Source: Protea cynaroides
Lineage: Eukaryota > Streptophyta > Magnoliopsida > Proteales > Proteaceae
Direction of reading: 5' to 3'
DNA: 64,000 nucleotides
Assembly (NCBI GenBank): GCA_028583415.1
Contig: CM053272.1
Location: 44,756,699-44,820,698 of the forward strand
Positions 12,901-24,702 of the stretch are shown here, in pieces (within the stretch, counting starts at the first letter, position 1; each line of letters begins with the position of its first letter). The translations under genes were made by a program, and so were the position numbers. Below the pieces are notes generated by a model, which worked only from the letters and a program-made list of their open reading frames with translations, was not told where the DNA came from and ran no database searches.

Positions 12901-15088
12901 CGAATGGTGTTCATATCTTGCCATTTGTCAGGTATGTTCCATATAACATGTATTTGACTAAATCATGAATTCTATAACAGAGTAGGGATGATATTGGGGA
13001 TATACATTGGGTAATATGTATATTGAATGGGGTAAAATTAGTTGTGATGAAAAATAACCACCTGGGATGCATCAGCTGGGACGAAGGTTGTGCTATATTG
13101 AGTTGGGCTTGTGTCATTCCTCAACTCAATCAGGTGCACCAGAATTGCACCTTACTTTCCTATTATTGTTAACAGAGTACTATTGTCAATATGTGCAGCT
13201 CATGCAAGTAATGTGGAAGAGAGGAATTCTCAATGCAGGCATATATCACACTCCCTCTTCTCCAAGAACCAAAACCCCTATGCAAGACCCTCTCAAATTA
13301 CAGTGTGGCTGGGGGATCTCAACTACAGAATACAGGGGATTGACACATTGCCAGTTAGAAATCTGATTCAGAAAAACCTTCATGGGGTAAGTTTGCATGT
13401 GTTGTCACAGTTTACCTCTATTGTGATGGAAAATATCATTTTGCTTTTCTAAATTTCACTGTTTCCTTACTTGTGATAGGATTATCCTTCTTTCTGTTTT
13501 ATTTCTACATAATAAACTAGTGGAAAACTTGAACCTTATCAGCAGATATTTGAGAACAGAGAACTGCTATGGGCATGGAAATGTGCTGTAGATTATTTGA
13601 AACGGCGGCACTAGATTTCAAGAGACCTTCATGCAAATACAAGCTAGTGACTGTCAGCGCTGATAGCACCTACTGATGATCTTTCAGAGTCATTCCCTTC
13701 ACAAAATACTAAATCATCCCAACAAAGTCAGCGTCCTGCCTATTTAAGGCCAGCTACACAAATCATTTTCCACAATTTCACTTTATTGAGGGCCATATTT
13801 TGTAAGATCATTTAGTCGTCCACAAGAATCTCTTCCTGGAGCCACATTTTGTTTTTGAGCTCCCCCTTGTTCTCATTTTGCACACTGATTCATTGAAGAA
13901 AGAAGACATTTCAAGGTTCCCCGGAAGTGCCTATTTTAAACAGGCAAAGTAGGGAAATATGGGTTTTCCAATTTTTTTAGGTAGTTGAGGACACAGAACA
14001 TGGTGGAATGCACAGGCCATGAACCATGCAGAAAACTCGAAAAAGAATATTCAGCACCGACAATAGAATCACATTCAGGTCACTGCCAGCATAAAATTTA
14101 AATAGACAAACGAAACTACCATCAAAACTGAGCCTTCATATCTTAAGTAGGTTTCATCATAGTAGGAAATCAAAACATAAGTAAAAAAAATAGAACAAAT
14201 GCGACTGATGTTAAACATTTCAGATACAAATAGATTATACTGACCATGTACTAGCTTTGTGCTATTAATAGCTTCTATCCAAAACAAGATACTGTAACAT
14301 GAAAGCCCTTGCTCAATTATTTTAGCTGTGCATAGCGACGGAAGAAATTATGAGCAGACGTATATGCTTTTTAGAATTCATGCTGCATGCTGACCCAACT
14401 TCCACCCCCTCTATCTTTGGGACCCAAATTATATATTGATAGTTTTGTAATTTGTCCCAATTTAAAACACTGGCAGAAATAGTTAGGATAATACTAAAGT
14501 AATTTAAGTTACTTTGCAACATTTGTGTAAGTAAGGTTTTTAGATCAATAGCCTCCATGAAATATCATACATGAATTTTGTATTCAATACTAATTAACAG
14601 AGGCTTTATTTTTGTTTTTATTAATCTCCTTCATTTCTAATGAAAACTCAGCTGCTTACAAGCAATGATCAACTCCTTCAAGAAGCGGAACGAGGACAAG
14701 TATTCAGTGGATATTGTGAGGGGACGCTAACATTCAAGCCAACATACAAATATAATATTGGGAGTAGCAACTACGATACAAGTTACAAGGTAGTTCTCAA
14801 TATTCTAACTTGCAAGGTATTTTGATAGATCTCCCTCTACACATGGATTCCCTGTTTACAGTATCAACTGAGTTTTCTTCTCTTAAATGTTTCTATCAGG
14901 TACGAGTACCATCATGGACCGATAGGATATTATACAAGATTGAAAATTTTGGTAACATTGAGGCCACTTTACGCTCTTACGAATCGATTGACAGCATCCA
15001 TAGTTCTGATCATAAACCAGTGAAGGCTCATCTCTGCTTGAAAGTAAACAAACTACAATCAGCTAACCCTATTAAAGCAATCCTGTAG
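9941..15088 (+). CDS. Inositol polyphosphate 5-phosphatase, 5PTASE11-like, 348 aa
   Basis: Eight exons are predicted: 9941-9981, 10351-10510, 10676-10806, 12536-12609, 12806-12931, 13199-13386, 14652-14789, 14900-15088. All junctions are GT-AG and phases agree throughout. The enzyme removes the 5-phosphate from inositol phosphates or phosphoinositides. Visible signatures are TWNMNG (61-66), QEVP (91-94), the catalytic WLGDLNYR (214-221), PSWTDRIL (290-297) and SDHKPV (322-327), all in the usual order of the Mg-dependent 5-phosphatase (DNase-I-like) fold. The protein is compact, with no WD40 or other extra domain, as in Arabidopsis 5PTASE11 (about 330 aa), a phosphoinositide-preferring member. 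The N-terminus starts MKSFNFCSCSGS with a cluster of basic residues; a second Met at residue 27 is a possible alternative start. Intron 3 (1.7 kb) carries a MITE. Identity is secure; lipid versus soluble substrate is inferred. Confidence 0.92.
11589..11871. mobile_element. 283-bp Tourist-like MITE in intron 3 of the 5-phosphatase
   Basis: The ends ggctctctttggtat and ataccaaagagagcc are perfect inverted repeats. The flanks are TTA on both sides (11586-11588, 11872-11874), the duplication typical of PIF/Harbinger elements. It belongs to the same family as 58860-59167. Confidence 0.9.
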
Positions 15089-17484
15089 ATACAAGAGTAG
15101 AAATTACTTCAAATGAATCAACACAATTAGTCTTCTTATTCACATGTCCAGTCTAGTCCAGTCTTGGTTATTTTATTGCTTATGGATTTGCCCCCTGTAA
15201 ATAACCTATTGTAACAATGATATAAATTTATCATTGAAATCAAAGGCATGATTCTGTATTAGCACTACCTTTTTTTTTTCTTTTTTTTTTTTAATAGGTG
15301 TATTAGCACTACCTTCGATACTGATAGAACAGAGGTCAAAGTAATGAAACTAAGATGATGTCTTTGGCATTATTTTGAAGATCCAAAAAGTGCTATATAA
15401 TGCATCGGTGCCTCTTGAATTTCAATTTCTGAGTGTACAGTCGCACTTACTTTACAGTTGACAATCCCCAAAGTTCTTTTGAAAAATTTATGCCTTTTTT
15501 CCAAACTTTCCCCATCTTTCACACAGATTTCGTCATTATTACCTAAAATTCTTCAAGTGCATCAGTAACTACCGCCAAGGAAAAGAAAGCTTGAACCTTG
15601 AATTGTAGAGCATAGAGGAATAATCAACAATAATCAAAGGAGAAAATGATGGATTATTTCAAATCAGGATCTAAGAATAGATGGGTAACAACAATAACAA
15701 AAAATAATAATAATAATAATATAATAAAATAAAATAAAATAAAAAAAGCAAAGTCAACTGGAATTAGAAAACAAGAAGAGAAATATAGCCAAAACCACAG
15801 AACAAAACGATCTGATAGATACCGTCTCATTATTATCAAGGATAGCATCATCAAAATATAAAAATAAAAATCAATGTTTCAGACCACAGCGAACGAATGT
15901 AGTTCACTTGTACCTATAAAAATATATTTCCTCGAAGCTTTTGAAAAGAGGGTGGGAAGCCGAGTAATGTGAATTAGTCACCATTAGCTTTCCGTTTGCA
16001 GTTTCCAGTTCTCACCTCTGATTCGTGTGGCATGAAACCCCTGCAAAGAAGGCGACGTCATGAGGAATGATAGCTATGAAACTTCCTGAGATTCAAGCAA
16101 GTCCAAGCAATGTAGTTTGATGCACAGGGGGAGCATTATCGGCTTGGCCATGAAAAGCTTCTGGACTATCCGCTGGCTTTCTTGTTTTTTTATGAATCTG
16201 GAAAATATTTGAAGAAAAAAGTTGCAGAATCTGGAGGAGAACTGAGAAGATTCACAAACTTAGGTTTCTAACTTTCTCCATTGAAGAAATTGATAATCAG
16301 AGATCTTCACTTCAGTAGTCCAAGCGTGGAGTGGATGGGATTGTGGGAGGAGCAAAGCGAGAACGAAATTAGGATAATAATAAATGGGATTCGCAGAGCT
16401 GACGATGTTTGGGTGGGTTGGGCTTGGACTTTTTGGACTTAGGTTCAATTGAGTCCTTGCTGAAAATCAAGGCTAGGCTGAGTCCGTTTCAGCCCAGCCC
16501 ACTCTACAGCAATACAAACAATAGATGGTCATTTGGTGATTCTTTCCTATCCTTCTCACAAAATAAATATTTTCTCTCCTCCCTGATTTTGTGGGCCCTA
16601 TTAAATAATTAATGAGAGACCTGAACAAATCAATATGAGGGTGTATCCACAAAATTAACACGAGATAGAGAAGAGAAGGATTGGGATCTTACGTAGTGAG
16701 GCTAAAGTGGTAGTGAGGATCACTGTCAGTCAAAATGTATCGGGAGTCGAAACACATCTCGAGGTATTTTAAGTTGCATTGGGATGTATCCGATGTACTT
16801 TGAGTGGCAATGATCCTCACTGTTACTTTGACTTCACTACAGAAGATTTTTTTTCGAAAAGAGAGTGCTAATATCAAAAACAGCATTTTCACCTGCCACC
16901 TTGCTTAACATAAAATGTTAATTGTGTGACAAATATTGGTAGAAACGGCAAGTGTCAAAACAACAATCACCATAGAAGGTTAAGTGGAGTCCAAATGTTT
17001 TCCTTAATTTTACCAAAAAAAAAAAAAAAAGAATTTCCTTAATTTTACCAAAAAAAAAAAGAAGTGGAGTCCAAATAAAAAAAAAAAAAAAAAAAAAAAA
17101 AAACTGATTCTCAACCTTTCGTACAAGTGTCATACTCCTTTTGATAGGTTTTTATGTTCGTATGTGACATGCTTAACGTCAAACTCTGAAAGTAATAGGG
17201 ACTACCAAGCGAGCTACCACTGGTTTCTCAAATAGACATGTTATTGGATCTATTATGGAAATCAAGGTCACAGGATGAGAAAGCATGTAATGTCTCAAGC
17301 ACTTTGTAACTGAGCTCGGAAATGAACAAATCAAAAAGGGAAACAGCCCCCCTCCGCCTACAACTTTTAGAGGTCAATCCTCAAAACCCAATCCTAGCTC
17401 CTACTAAAATAAAGAGGAGATGCATGTGGTGTTTTCAGTCTACACCTACATGGTGGGTCTCTTGTATCTACTTGGTCCACTAAA
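15089..17484. other. Intergenic region after the 5-phosphatase gene
   Basis: This contains the phosphatase 3' UTR, AT-rich spacer, an AAT/AAAT-rich run (about 15705-15745), the foldback element at 16686-16847, and several A homopolymers (17015-17101). Near 16990-17080 an imperfect doublet (gtggagtccaaat ... ttaattttacca) is repeated. I see no gene. Confidence 0.6.
16686..16847. mobile_element. 162-bp foldback (palindromic MITE)
   Basis: The two halves are inverted copies of each other: atctta-c-gtagtgaggctaaagt at left against actttgacttcactacagaagat at right, with further pairing inward (gtgaggatcactg / caatgatcctcac). RNA from it would fold into a long imperfect hairpin. No clear target duplication was seen. 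Confidence 0.75.
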
Positions 17485-17811
17485 CCACTAGACCATGGTG
17501 AAAATGGATGCTAGAATTACTAATATTATCTACACGTTTATCTTTTGTCCTTTGTCCATAAAATGGTCATTGAAGATTTCTTGCAATCTTACCCTCCACT
17601 CTTTTGTGTCAAGGGTCTATTAAAATTTTTATTCATGATTAATAAAGTGATTAAGGAAAGCTTACGCTTTTGAAGTCATGGGGTTCAAAAGGGGATGGAT
17701 TACCATTTTTATGGTTATTATAGTAGTTGTTCCAGTTTTTTATCCGAAGGATATTCTATTTTATAATGGAATCATTAAAGATAATGTCAAAATCCATTAT
17801 ACTTTAGAGAA
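17485..17811. repeat. Left copy (A) of a direct duplication flanking MULE-1
   Basis: This 327-bp segment starting ccactagaccatggtg is repeated at 19585-19888 in the same orientation with roughly 90% identity by eye. Its right end abuts the left end of MULE-1. It does not show LTR ends (no TG...CA). Confidence 0.9.
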
Positions 17812-19586
17812 GGAAAATTTTCATATACACACTGTTAAGGATTGAAAACCTCATTTAGCTCCACAAGATTACAAAAATCTCATCTAGTATCCATAAAGTT
17901 TGTTCCGTTAATCAACGAAATCCACTCCGTTAAAATATTCCTGTTAGTTGCCGACGTAAGATGTGTTGAACATTTTAATGGACGATAATACCCTTTTAGG
18001 CTTGTTAAAAGACGAAAATACTCTTTATTCATTTATTACCCAGTTCATTCAAGAAATTTATACTATTTCAACGGTCTTGATTGATGGTAAATAAAATAAT
18101 ATGGTAATATGATAATCACAAAACCCTAAATCTTTCTTAAACATACTCAATTTAGAGAACTCATTAGAAAGTCTTCTGTGATCCTTAGAGCCCTTAGAAA
18201 CCCCGTCGTGGAAGATAAAGATCGCCGATGCTGCCATGGAAGATGAAGATCGCGCTCAGCATCCTCTCCGTCGTTACAGACAACCTCCGCCGTTCTGATG
18301 GCACCATCAACCCCTGGATTCTCAATTTCTTCGAACCCAAAGTACCTACTAACAAGATAGCAGTCAGAGGCGTCAAAACCTCCGACATCACCGTCAACGG
18401 CAATCGAAACCTGTGGTTTTGCCTCTTCACACCAACAGAAACCCCTGCTGATATCAGTCTCCCAGTCATCGTCTTCTTCTACGGTGGAGGATTCTCTCTC
18501 CTCAGCGCCGATGGTAAAGAAATATTGAAACGTTGACAGAAATTGATCCATCGATCACGAGTCTCTAACAAATTGAAGTTTAGAACAGAATTCAAAGAGA
18601 AACCGTTCGACAGATAATGCGAAAGAGAAATGCATGTCAAGAGAATGAAAATAAATCAAGAAAAAGAAAGAACTTACTGAGATTATACTCGTCTTCCGCA
18701 GAACCAAGCCAGACCGAGTACTAAAAGAGATAAGAGCTCAAACGAGCATCAGTGCATAAAAGGTTGGTGATGATGGAAAAAGGATAGGAATACCCTTGCC
18801 TTCGAGGTTGGGTTGCTGAATATTAATAATCTTATAGTTTTGTAATATTGCTGGTGTGATTTAGAGGGTGGCAGAGGTTTTCCTTCTCCAAATCGTGAAA
18901 AAAGGAGAAGAAATCCAATCGTTAAGGAAAATACCCACCTCCTAAATGTGGCCTTCAGAGATTCTCTTGCGAGGTGCCACGGAGCCCAACGTTGGCTACC
19001 GATATCCGACGATCAAATTCTGTCAATTTCCCTGAAAATCCCCCCGCCCAAACGCCGTGGTGGCGCGGCTGATGGGATTTGATGAGATCCCAGTGGCATC
19101 CCCAAAATCCGCCACAAAAAAGCGGCGGATGTTGTTGGGAGCACTGGAGAATGCGACGAAGATTTCAAATCGCTGAAAAAAATCATTGAATCTATACAAT
19201 TTTCAGAGCAGTTTAAGTCTCCGCCACCTGCGGTTGATGGCATCGCCGGCGACGGTAGGAACTGAGACACAAGTACAACTAGCCCTAGAAGCATGAAAGC
19301 ACGTGGGATGTCGGCCGGAGATGTGATGCCGTGGATGACAATGCAAAGGGGACCAACGCAGAGGGGTTAGGGTTTGGGTGAGAATGAAAAGGAGAGAAAC
19401 ATAGTTTCATTACAAAGGTCAAATTAATCATTCATCATATTTTTTTAATTTTTCAATTTTTAATATGAAGGGTAAAACTGTATTTCAACAATTCCTTCAG
19501 TTAGTTGGATGTGGTTGAAGTTTTTGCAATCTTGTGGGGTTAGATGAAGTTTTCAATCCTTAATAGAGTGTATATGAAAATTTTCC
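17812..19586. mobile_element. MULE-1: Mutator-like element carrying a carboxylesterase fragment (Pack-MULE)
   Basis: Long inverted ends are visible. The left reads ggaaaattttcatatacac, and the right (17xx-19586) is its near-complement, with similarity continuing inward for about 100-170 bases (ttaaggattgaaaac, ccacaagatt). An inner block with gacgataataccc is shared with the two other elements of this family. No transposase is present. Between the ends lies a carboxylesterase gene piece (18228-18536) and a GC-rich stretch (about 18940-19330) that may be another captured fragment. The expected 9-bp target duplication is missing, and the flanks are the copies A and A'. Confidence 0.82.
18228..18536 (+). 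pseudogene. Carboxylesterase 18-like (CXE18) N-terminal fragment captured in MULE-1
   Basis: The translated segment resembles the first 95-100 residues of plant class-I carboxylesterases of the CXE18 group (alpha/beta hydrolases related to the gibberellin receptor GID1). It begins LPWKMKIALSILSVVTD, continues with a 'DGTIN...NFF' segment and a 'NLWFCLFTP' strand, and reaches the oxyanion-hole region. There the expected His-Gly-Gly-Gly reads Tyr-Gly-Gly-Gly (TAC at 18480-18482, one transition from CAC). The catalytic Ser, Asp and His regions are absent, and the frame runs only a few codons past the homology. It therefore cannot be an active enzyme. It may be transcribed as part of the mobile element. 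Confidence 0.8.
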
Positions 19587-19888
19587 ACTAGACCATGGTG
19601 AAAATGGATGCTAAAATTGCTAATATTATCTACACGTTTATCTTTTGTCTTTTTACCATAAAATGGTCATTGAAGATTTCTTGCAATTTTACCCTCCACT
19701 CTTTTGTAATCAAGGGTCTATTAAAAATTTTATTCATGATTAATAAAATAATTAAGGAAAGCTTACGCTTTTGAAGTCATGGGGTTCAAAAGGGGATGGA
19801 TTACTATTTTTTTGGTTATTATAGTAGTTGTTCCAATTTTTTGTCCCAAAGATATTCTATTTTATAAATCCATTATATTCTGGAGAAA
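19585..19888. repeat. Right copy (A') of the direct duplication flanking MULE-1
   Basis: This matches 17485-17811 in the same orientation, starting at the same word (ccactagaccatgg) exactly 2,100 bases further on. It lacks about 26 bases near its end that are present in the left copy. It begins directly after the right end of MULE-1. Confidence 0.9.
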
Positions 19889-21345
19889 GTTTCCGTGCAC
19901 GGACATGCTTGTACATGATCCATATGATTCAACCTAATCATGGAACGAAAGGCCAATCTACGCGACTATGTATTCAATCATGCACAAAAAATTAACAGGT
20001 CTTTATCTAATGTATCAATTTATTTCGCATGACATAGAAGGAGAAAATATTCTACATCTCTCCATGGTTGATACTGAGAGCTTCTTTGTAGGATTTTTTT
20101 TTTTTTTTTCTATCATGTCACAATTTGTATGGTATTGAAACTTTGTAGACATATTATTCATGTTAAACTCTACCATAAAGCTTTATATAAAAAATTGAAA
20201 AGATAATAATTTTAAGAACAATTACACTACTGATCAAAATACAAAACCAAGTTCAATATAAGGTGAGCCAGAATTATTTCAGGCCCATACATATGAAAAC
20301 CAATATATACAGCTCCATTTGGCTTATATCCCTTAATTATAAGAGAGAGAGAGAGAGAGAGAGAGCTAAACCCTAGATATTATTTGGACGAGCTGTCAGT
20401 GATATTTGGTTAGATTGGACGACAACTCCCACGTGGCCATATATGATCACCTCTTGTTGGCCTGGCCGCGTGTAGAGTTAGCAGGCAGTGGACCACCTCC
20501 CTGGAGTTAGTCCACGTCGATACCCTCTTTCATATTACGGAAAAGTGCTATGCTTTAATAGTTTCATGTCGTTATCCCATCCACAGCCACAGGTGATCAG
20601 TGGCCCTAACAGCCAAAATCTGATGCTGCTCACTACTGCTACTATAACTCCTACCCTCCCTCATCACTCCTCACTGATTAGTGATCTGTCACCATATCCC
20701 CTCTGCCCCACTTCACATTTTGTTATGTGTATACAATGTACAATACGGAAGAAAATCTCAATTTTACTAACATTTCTTGGTTTTATTTATAGGGTTTTCT
20801 GGTTGACACTTGTTGTTGTTAGAATTCGAGTTGATCTTTCGAGGTGGAACTTAGACTGTATATGACGAAGAAAGAAGCACAAGAGTTGACAGACTCATGG
20901 TCCAAGGGATACATTCCGATGCCAAAGTCAGAGATCCGAGTAATAGACAATAAAAGGGGATGGACAATAGAAATGTGAATAGTAGAATGTGATGTAAAAA
21001 AATGATATAATCTTTGGTAGTAAAACCTATTTATGGCGGTGTGATATAGGTCTTACTACCACCTTTTCGATTGGTTGCTAGAATTACTATAGTCGGTTTT
21101 ACCCCTGGTTATGGCAATTGTGGTCAAAAGAGTGATGCGGTTATAGTTGGATTTGCCTCGTTTATGTTACAAGGTCGGATTTTCCTTTAGTAAGGAGATT
21201 GACATGCCTCCTGCCACGTGTCAACCATTCAATAACCGATAGTATTATGCACATCAACAGTTATCTTAGCCTGTTAACACCAACTGTCAATGTCCATCAA
21301 TTCAGCACAAAACCCCCCTCACCCTTCCTATCTCAATTGCCAAAA

Positions 21346-21471
<126 letters not shown>

Positions 21472-21928
21472 GGTTTTTTTTTTTATTATTGTGCCTCAAA
21501 AGAATCGATGTCAAGAGGGCATTGACACTGGCTGATTTGAAGTAAAAAGATCTTTATTTAAATAAATAAATAAATAACAAATATTAAGGATCAAAGATAA
21601 ATGAAAAGGAGTGATCCAGAAGAACTTTGTTGAAGTTGAAAGGGAAAGGAAAAGGAAAAGTTAAAAGAGCCATACCATGAGAATGTTGGATCCTATTGAT
21701 CGAGTTTTGAAGGGTGCCTTGCTTCTGCGGAGAGAATCTGAAAGTGACCTGTTTTGACCCTCCCTTGGAAGTTGGGACCTTGAGATTTAAAGAGAGATGT
21801 GGCCATTTGATTGTAAAATATATTCCCTTTAAAGCTTTTGGGTCGTCTGACAATCTTTGAACTTATTATGGTTTATGCTGCTCTGATTGTAGTAGACCTT
21901 AATTAATTAAGGCTCCAATATTTTGCAG

Positions 21929-22051
21929 GAAAAGTGGAAAACTACAACTGCTATAACCTTTGCAGTCGCAGCTAGTGAAGACCCCAGGCCCATAACGCCA
22001 GAGTCACCAGATGACACTGAAACACGCAAGGGTTCGGTTTTTCCTGTGTAA
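21929..22051 (+). pseudogene. Orphan terminal-exon-like segment
   Basis: After a good acceptor (ttttgcag, ending 21928) comes an open frame of 40 codons ending in TAA at 22049-22051. It has a coding-like composition rich in Ala, Thr, Glu, Asp and Pro (for example AVAASEDPRPITPESPDD). No ATG begins it and no partner exon was found upstream. I do not recognise the protein. It could be the last exon of a decayed or very short gene, or a chance match. Confidence 0.3.
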
Positions 22052-22145
22052 CCAGCAATTAAACCTCGGCTGCTCCGATCTAATCTTTTACATTGACGCT
22101 CCTATCGTATGTTGAGCTTCATTCCATGTGACCCACAGACTGAGG

Positions 22146-22148
<3 letters not shown>

Positions 22149-22195
<47 letters not shown>
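22149..22195. repeat. (AT)n microsatellite
   Basis: This is an uninterrupted AT dinucleotide run of about 47 bases. Confidence 0.95.
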
Positions 22196-22199
<4 letters not shown>

Positions 22200-23982
22200 A
22201 ATTTCCTTACTGATTATCATCAATAGGTATCAACTTTTGGTTTTTTTTTTTTTTTTTTTTTTTGGTTTGGCCCTTAATTAATGGGTTTGATACACCAGTA
22301 CAACAATTCAATTGTAATGTAGGCAAGTCTATTATTCAAGGAAAAGTTTGAAATCAGAGGAGAGGACCCACATCTTTTTCTATCGTTCAATCGCTTTGGT
22401 TGTCTATCGGACAAGTTAGGCCGATCGACACGCACGCTGATGCTGCTCAGAGACTTCATCTTAGACTACCTAACCCTTATTAAGTACTTTTGTGGCCAAC
22501 TCAACCTCACGTTAACCTAACTTAAAAGATTTAAAGAAACAAAGAGAGAGATTGGACTTTGAAGGTTGCAATGGCCCACAGAATTATAATTGACAGAGCC
22601 AGAAGAGGAGGAAGATGGATTGTGAGGGTTGGTTTCCCAACTGATTAGCTAGATGGGAAGGAAGCTTCATAGTTTACACTTTAGCTACCCACACCCATTA
22701 ATTTGTATAAAACAGTCAACGAAAACAAAAAAAACAAAAAAAAATTAAAAAAATTAAAAAAAGAAGAGGACACCAAAAAAGATAGTATTACATCAATTTG
22801 ATATAATTGATTTACCTGGTCTGGGCCAGGGAGAAGGAAAGAAAAGAGCAAGTTTTAGTAATCGATTTTGGATCAGTAGATATGATTGATTCCTATCCAT
22901 ATTAGTCGATACAAATACTAGTTTGATCTTTTCTTATTTTTTAATTGGATACAAACACGTGTCATTCATTCGTTTGTTGTACCATCGATATGGATCGATC
23001 AATCCAATACTAATCACTTTACCTTTAAAAATAATAATAATAATAATGTCACAATGGGAGTCCTATAAAATTGTCCAGAATGGAGAGAAGATTTGTTTTT
23101 TGGATAAATAGAGAACACAAGAAATTGGATCAACTCATCAGATAAAACATAACAGAACAACAACAACAACAACAACAACAAGGACTAAGTTATAATATAA
23201 TTAAGGCTCATCAAAAAGAAGAAAATAGTCGGTACACAATAGACTCATTCTTTAGCGTCTTGGAGACGACTAGAAGACATTCAAATATGAATACTCCTTC
23301 CTTCTTAAGAAAACCGAATAAATAGAATTAAGAACTCCCACATCTTTGTTTCATTAAACACGTTATGGGTTTCTTAAGTCTATTAGTGTGACATGATTAC
23401 AACCTTTGAAAGTGACAAATTTTGACATTACCATATATATAATCCTCAACAATTAACACGGCAGAGCTCGGATCACTTGCATGTACAAGTACTCTTCATC
23501 GAATATCATCACCGTCAATGTGATGTGGGATCCACCTCTAAAGTATAGGACCCACTAGATATAAATGGTGATGAAATTCTAAAGAGAATGCAAATACATA
23601 CAATTGAACCATTCTCAACATAGGATGAGTTTTTTTTAAGAACAAAGTAAAATATCAGGTTTTGTTTGGTTAATATCAAATTAAGTATCTAGATAACTTG
23701 CTTATGATCAGAAAGAAAACAAAAAAGATGATCTACCTTATATATAAATCTCATTTACGGGAAATGGTTGGTTAGGGTTCCATCATTAGGTGAATGACAC
23801 CTTTTTTAACTTTTCAAATTCATATGCAAACAAGCAAACGAGATATGACAAGTCACCTTATTATATTTTTTCTTAAATAGATTATTGTCATCCTCCTTAT
23901 ATTCAAAGGCCACGTGCGTTTGATTAAATTTGTATATTTACAACCGAGATGGTTTCGTAAGCTGCTCGCACATCATGCGTTT

Positions 23983-24702
23983 AAGGGTGTAATATTTGTA
24001 TCGAAACTGTTTATCAAATTTGAATCAAATCATTTACATCAGAATCGAGAGATTGTTTAATAATTGGTTCGATTCTGGTTTGAAATTTGACACGGTTTAT
24101 GAAAATTAGATCGAACCATTTAAACTGTTGGGTTACACCTGCTAGACACCGATTAAACCGAATAGAGTATATACCATTTATTCCTTAAAAGTTAAACTAA
24201 TAAAACCTAATCTCATTCTCTATATTATTAATATATTATTTCTAAGACTGAAGATGTCAACCCCAATCCTAGCCCCAATCCCAATTAATATACTATTTTC
24301 CCAAGAAACCAACCTTAATCCTAATTAATATATTATTTTTTTCGAGAAGATAACCCTAACTCCAATTCCCAAAGGCCTAAACTATAAAACCAAGACGATA
24401 AAACCAGAAAACACAATAGGCATTAACCATTACTCCATTGGGCATAATAGCATTATAATATTTTTTTTAATTATGAAAAATAGATTAATAACTGATGCTT
24501 TAAATCGTTTATAAACCGCATGCAAAATCGATTAATGAATGACAGTTTAAAAACTGATAAATCGAAACCGATTACTAATCGATTCTGGTTTCAATTTTGA
24601 CACCGTTTAGTTAATCGGTTCGATTTTGATTTTATCCACTTATACACCGCACCGTACTAGACCGATCCGTTAAACAGATTATAAATTGTTTAACACCCTT
24701 TG
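23983..24702. mobile_element. Non-autonomous hAT-like element (aagggtgt ... acaccctt ends)
   Basis: The segment begins aagggtgtaatatttg and ends taacaccctt, which are inverted. The interior is full of short words such as aaccgatt, atcggttcgatt and tttgacacggtt. Similar blocks recur at 42962-43394 and 45204-45818, and partial ones near 26040-26400, 29130-29500 and 56020-56590. No coding capacity or clear 8-bp duplication was seen. Superfamily assignment is inferred from the end sequence only. Confidence 0.5.

Noticed and set aside
18147..18551. A 134-codon open frame on the - strand of MULE-1
   Set aside because: It is the antisense shadow of the carboxylesterase fragment, which is the strand with real homology.
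17485..19888. Reading the A/A' copies as LTRs of a retrotransposon
   Set aside because: The copies lack TG...CA ends, primer site and purine tract, and the interior is a Mutator-like element with its own inverted ends.
20488..20865. A 125-codon open frame on the + strand
   Set aside because: It has no recognisable domain, promoter or splice context, and its composition is like the spacer.
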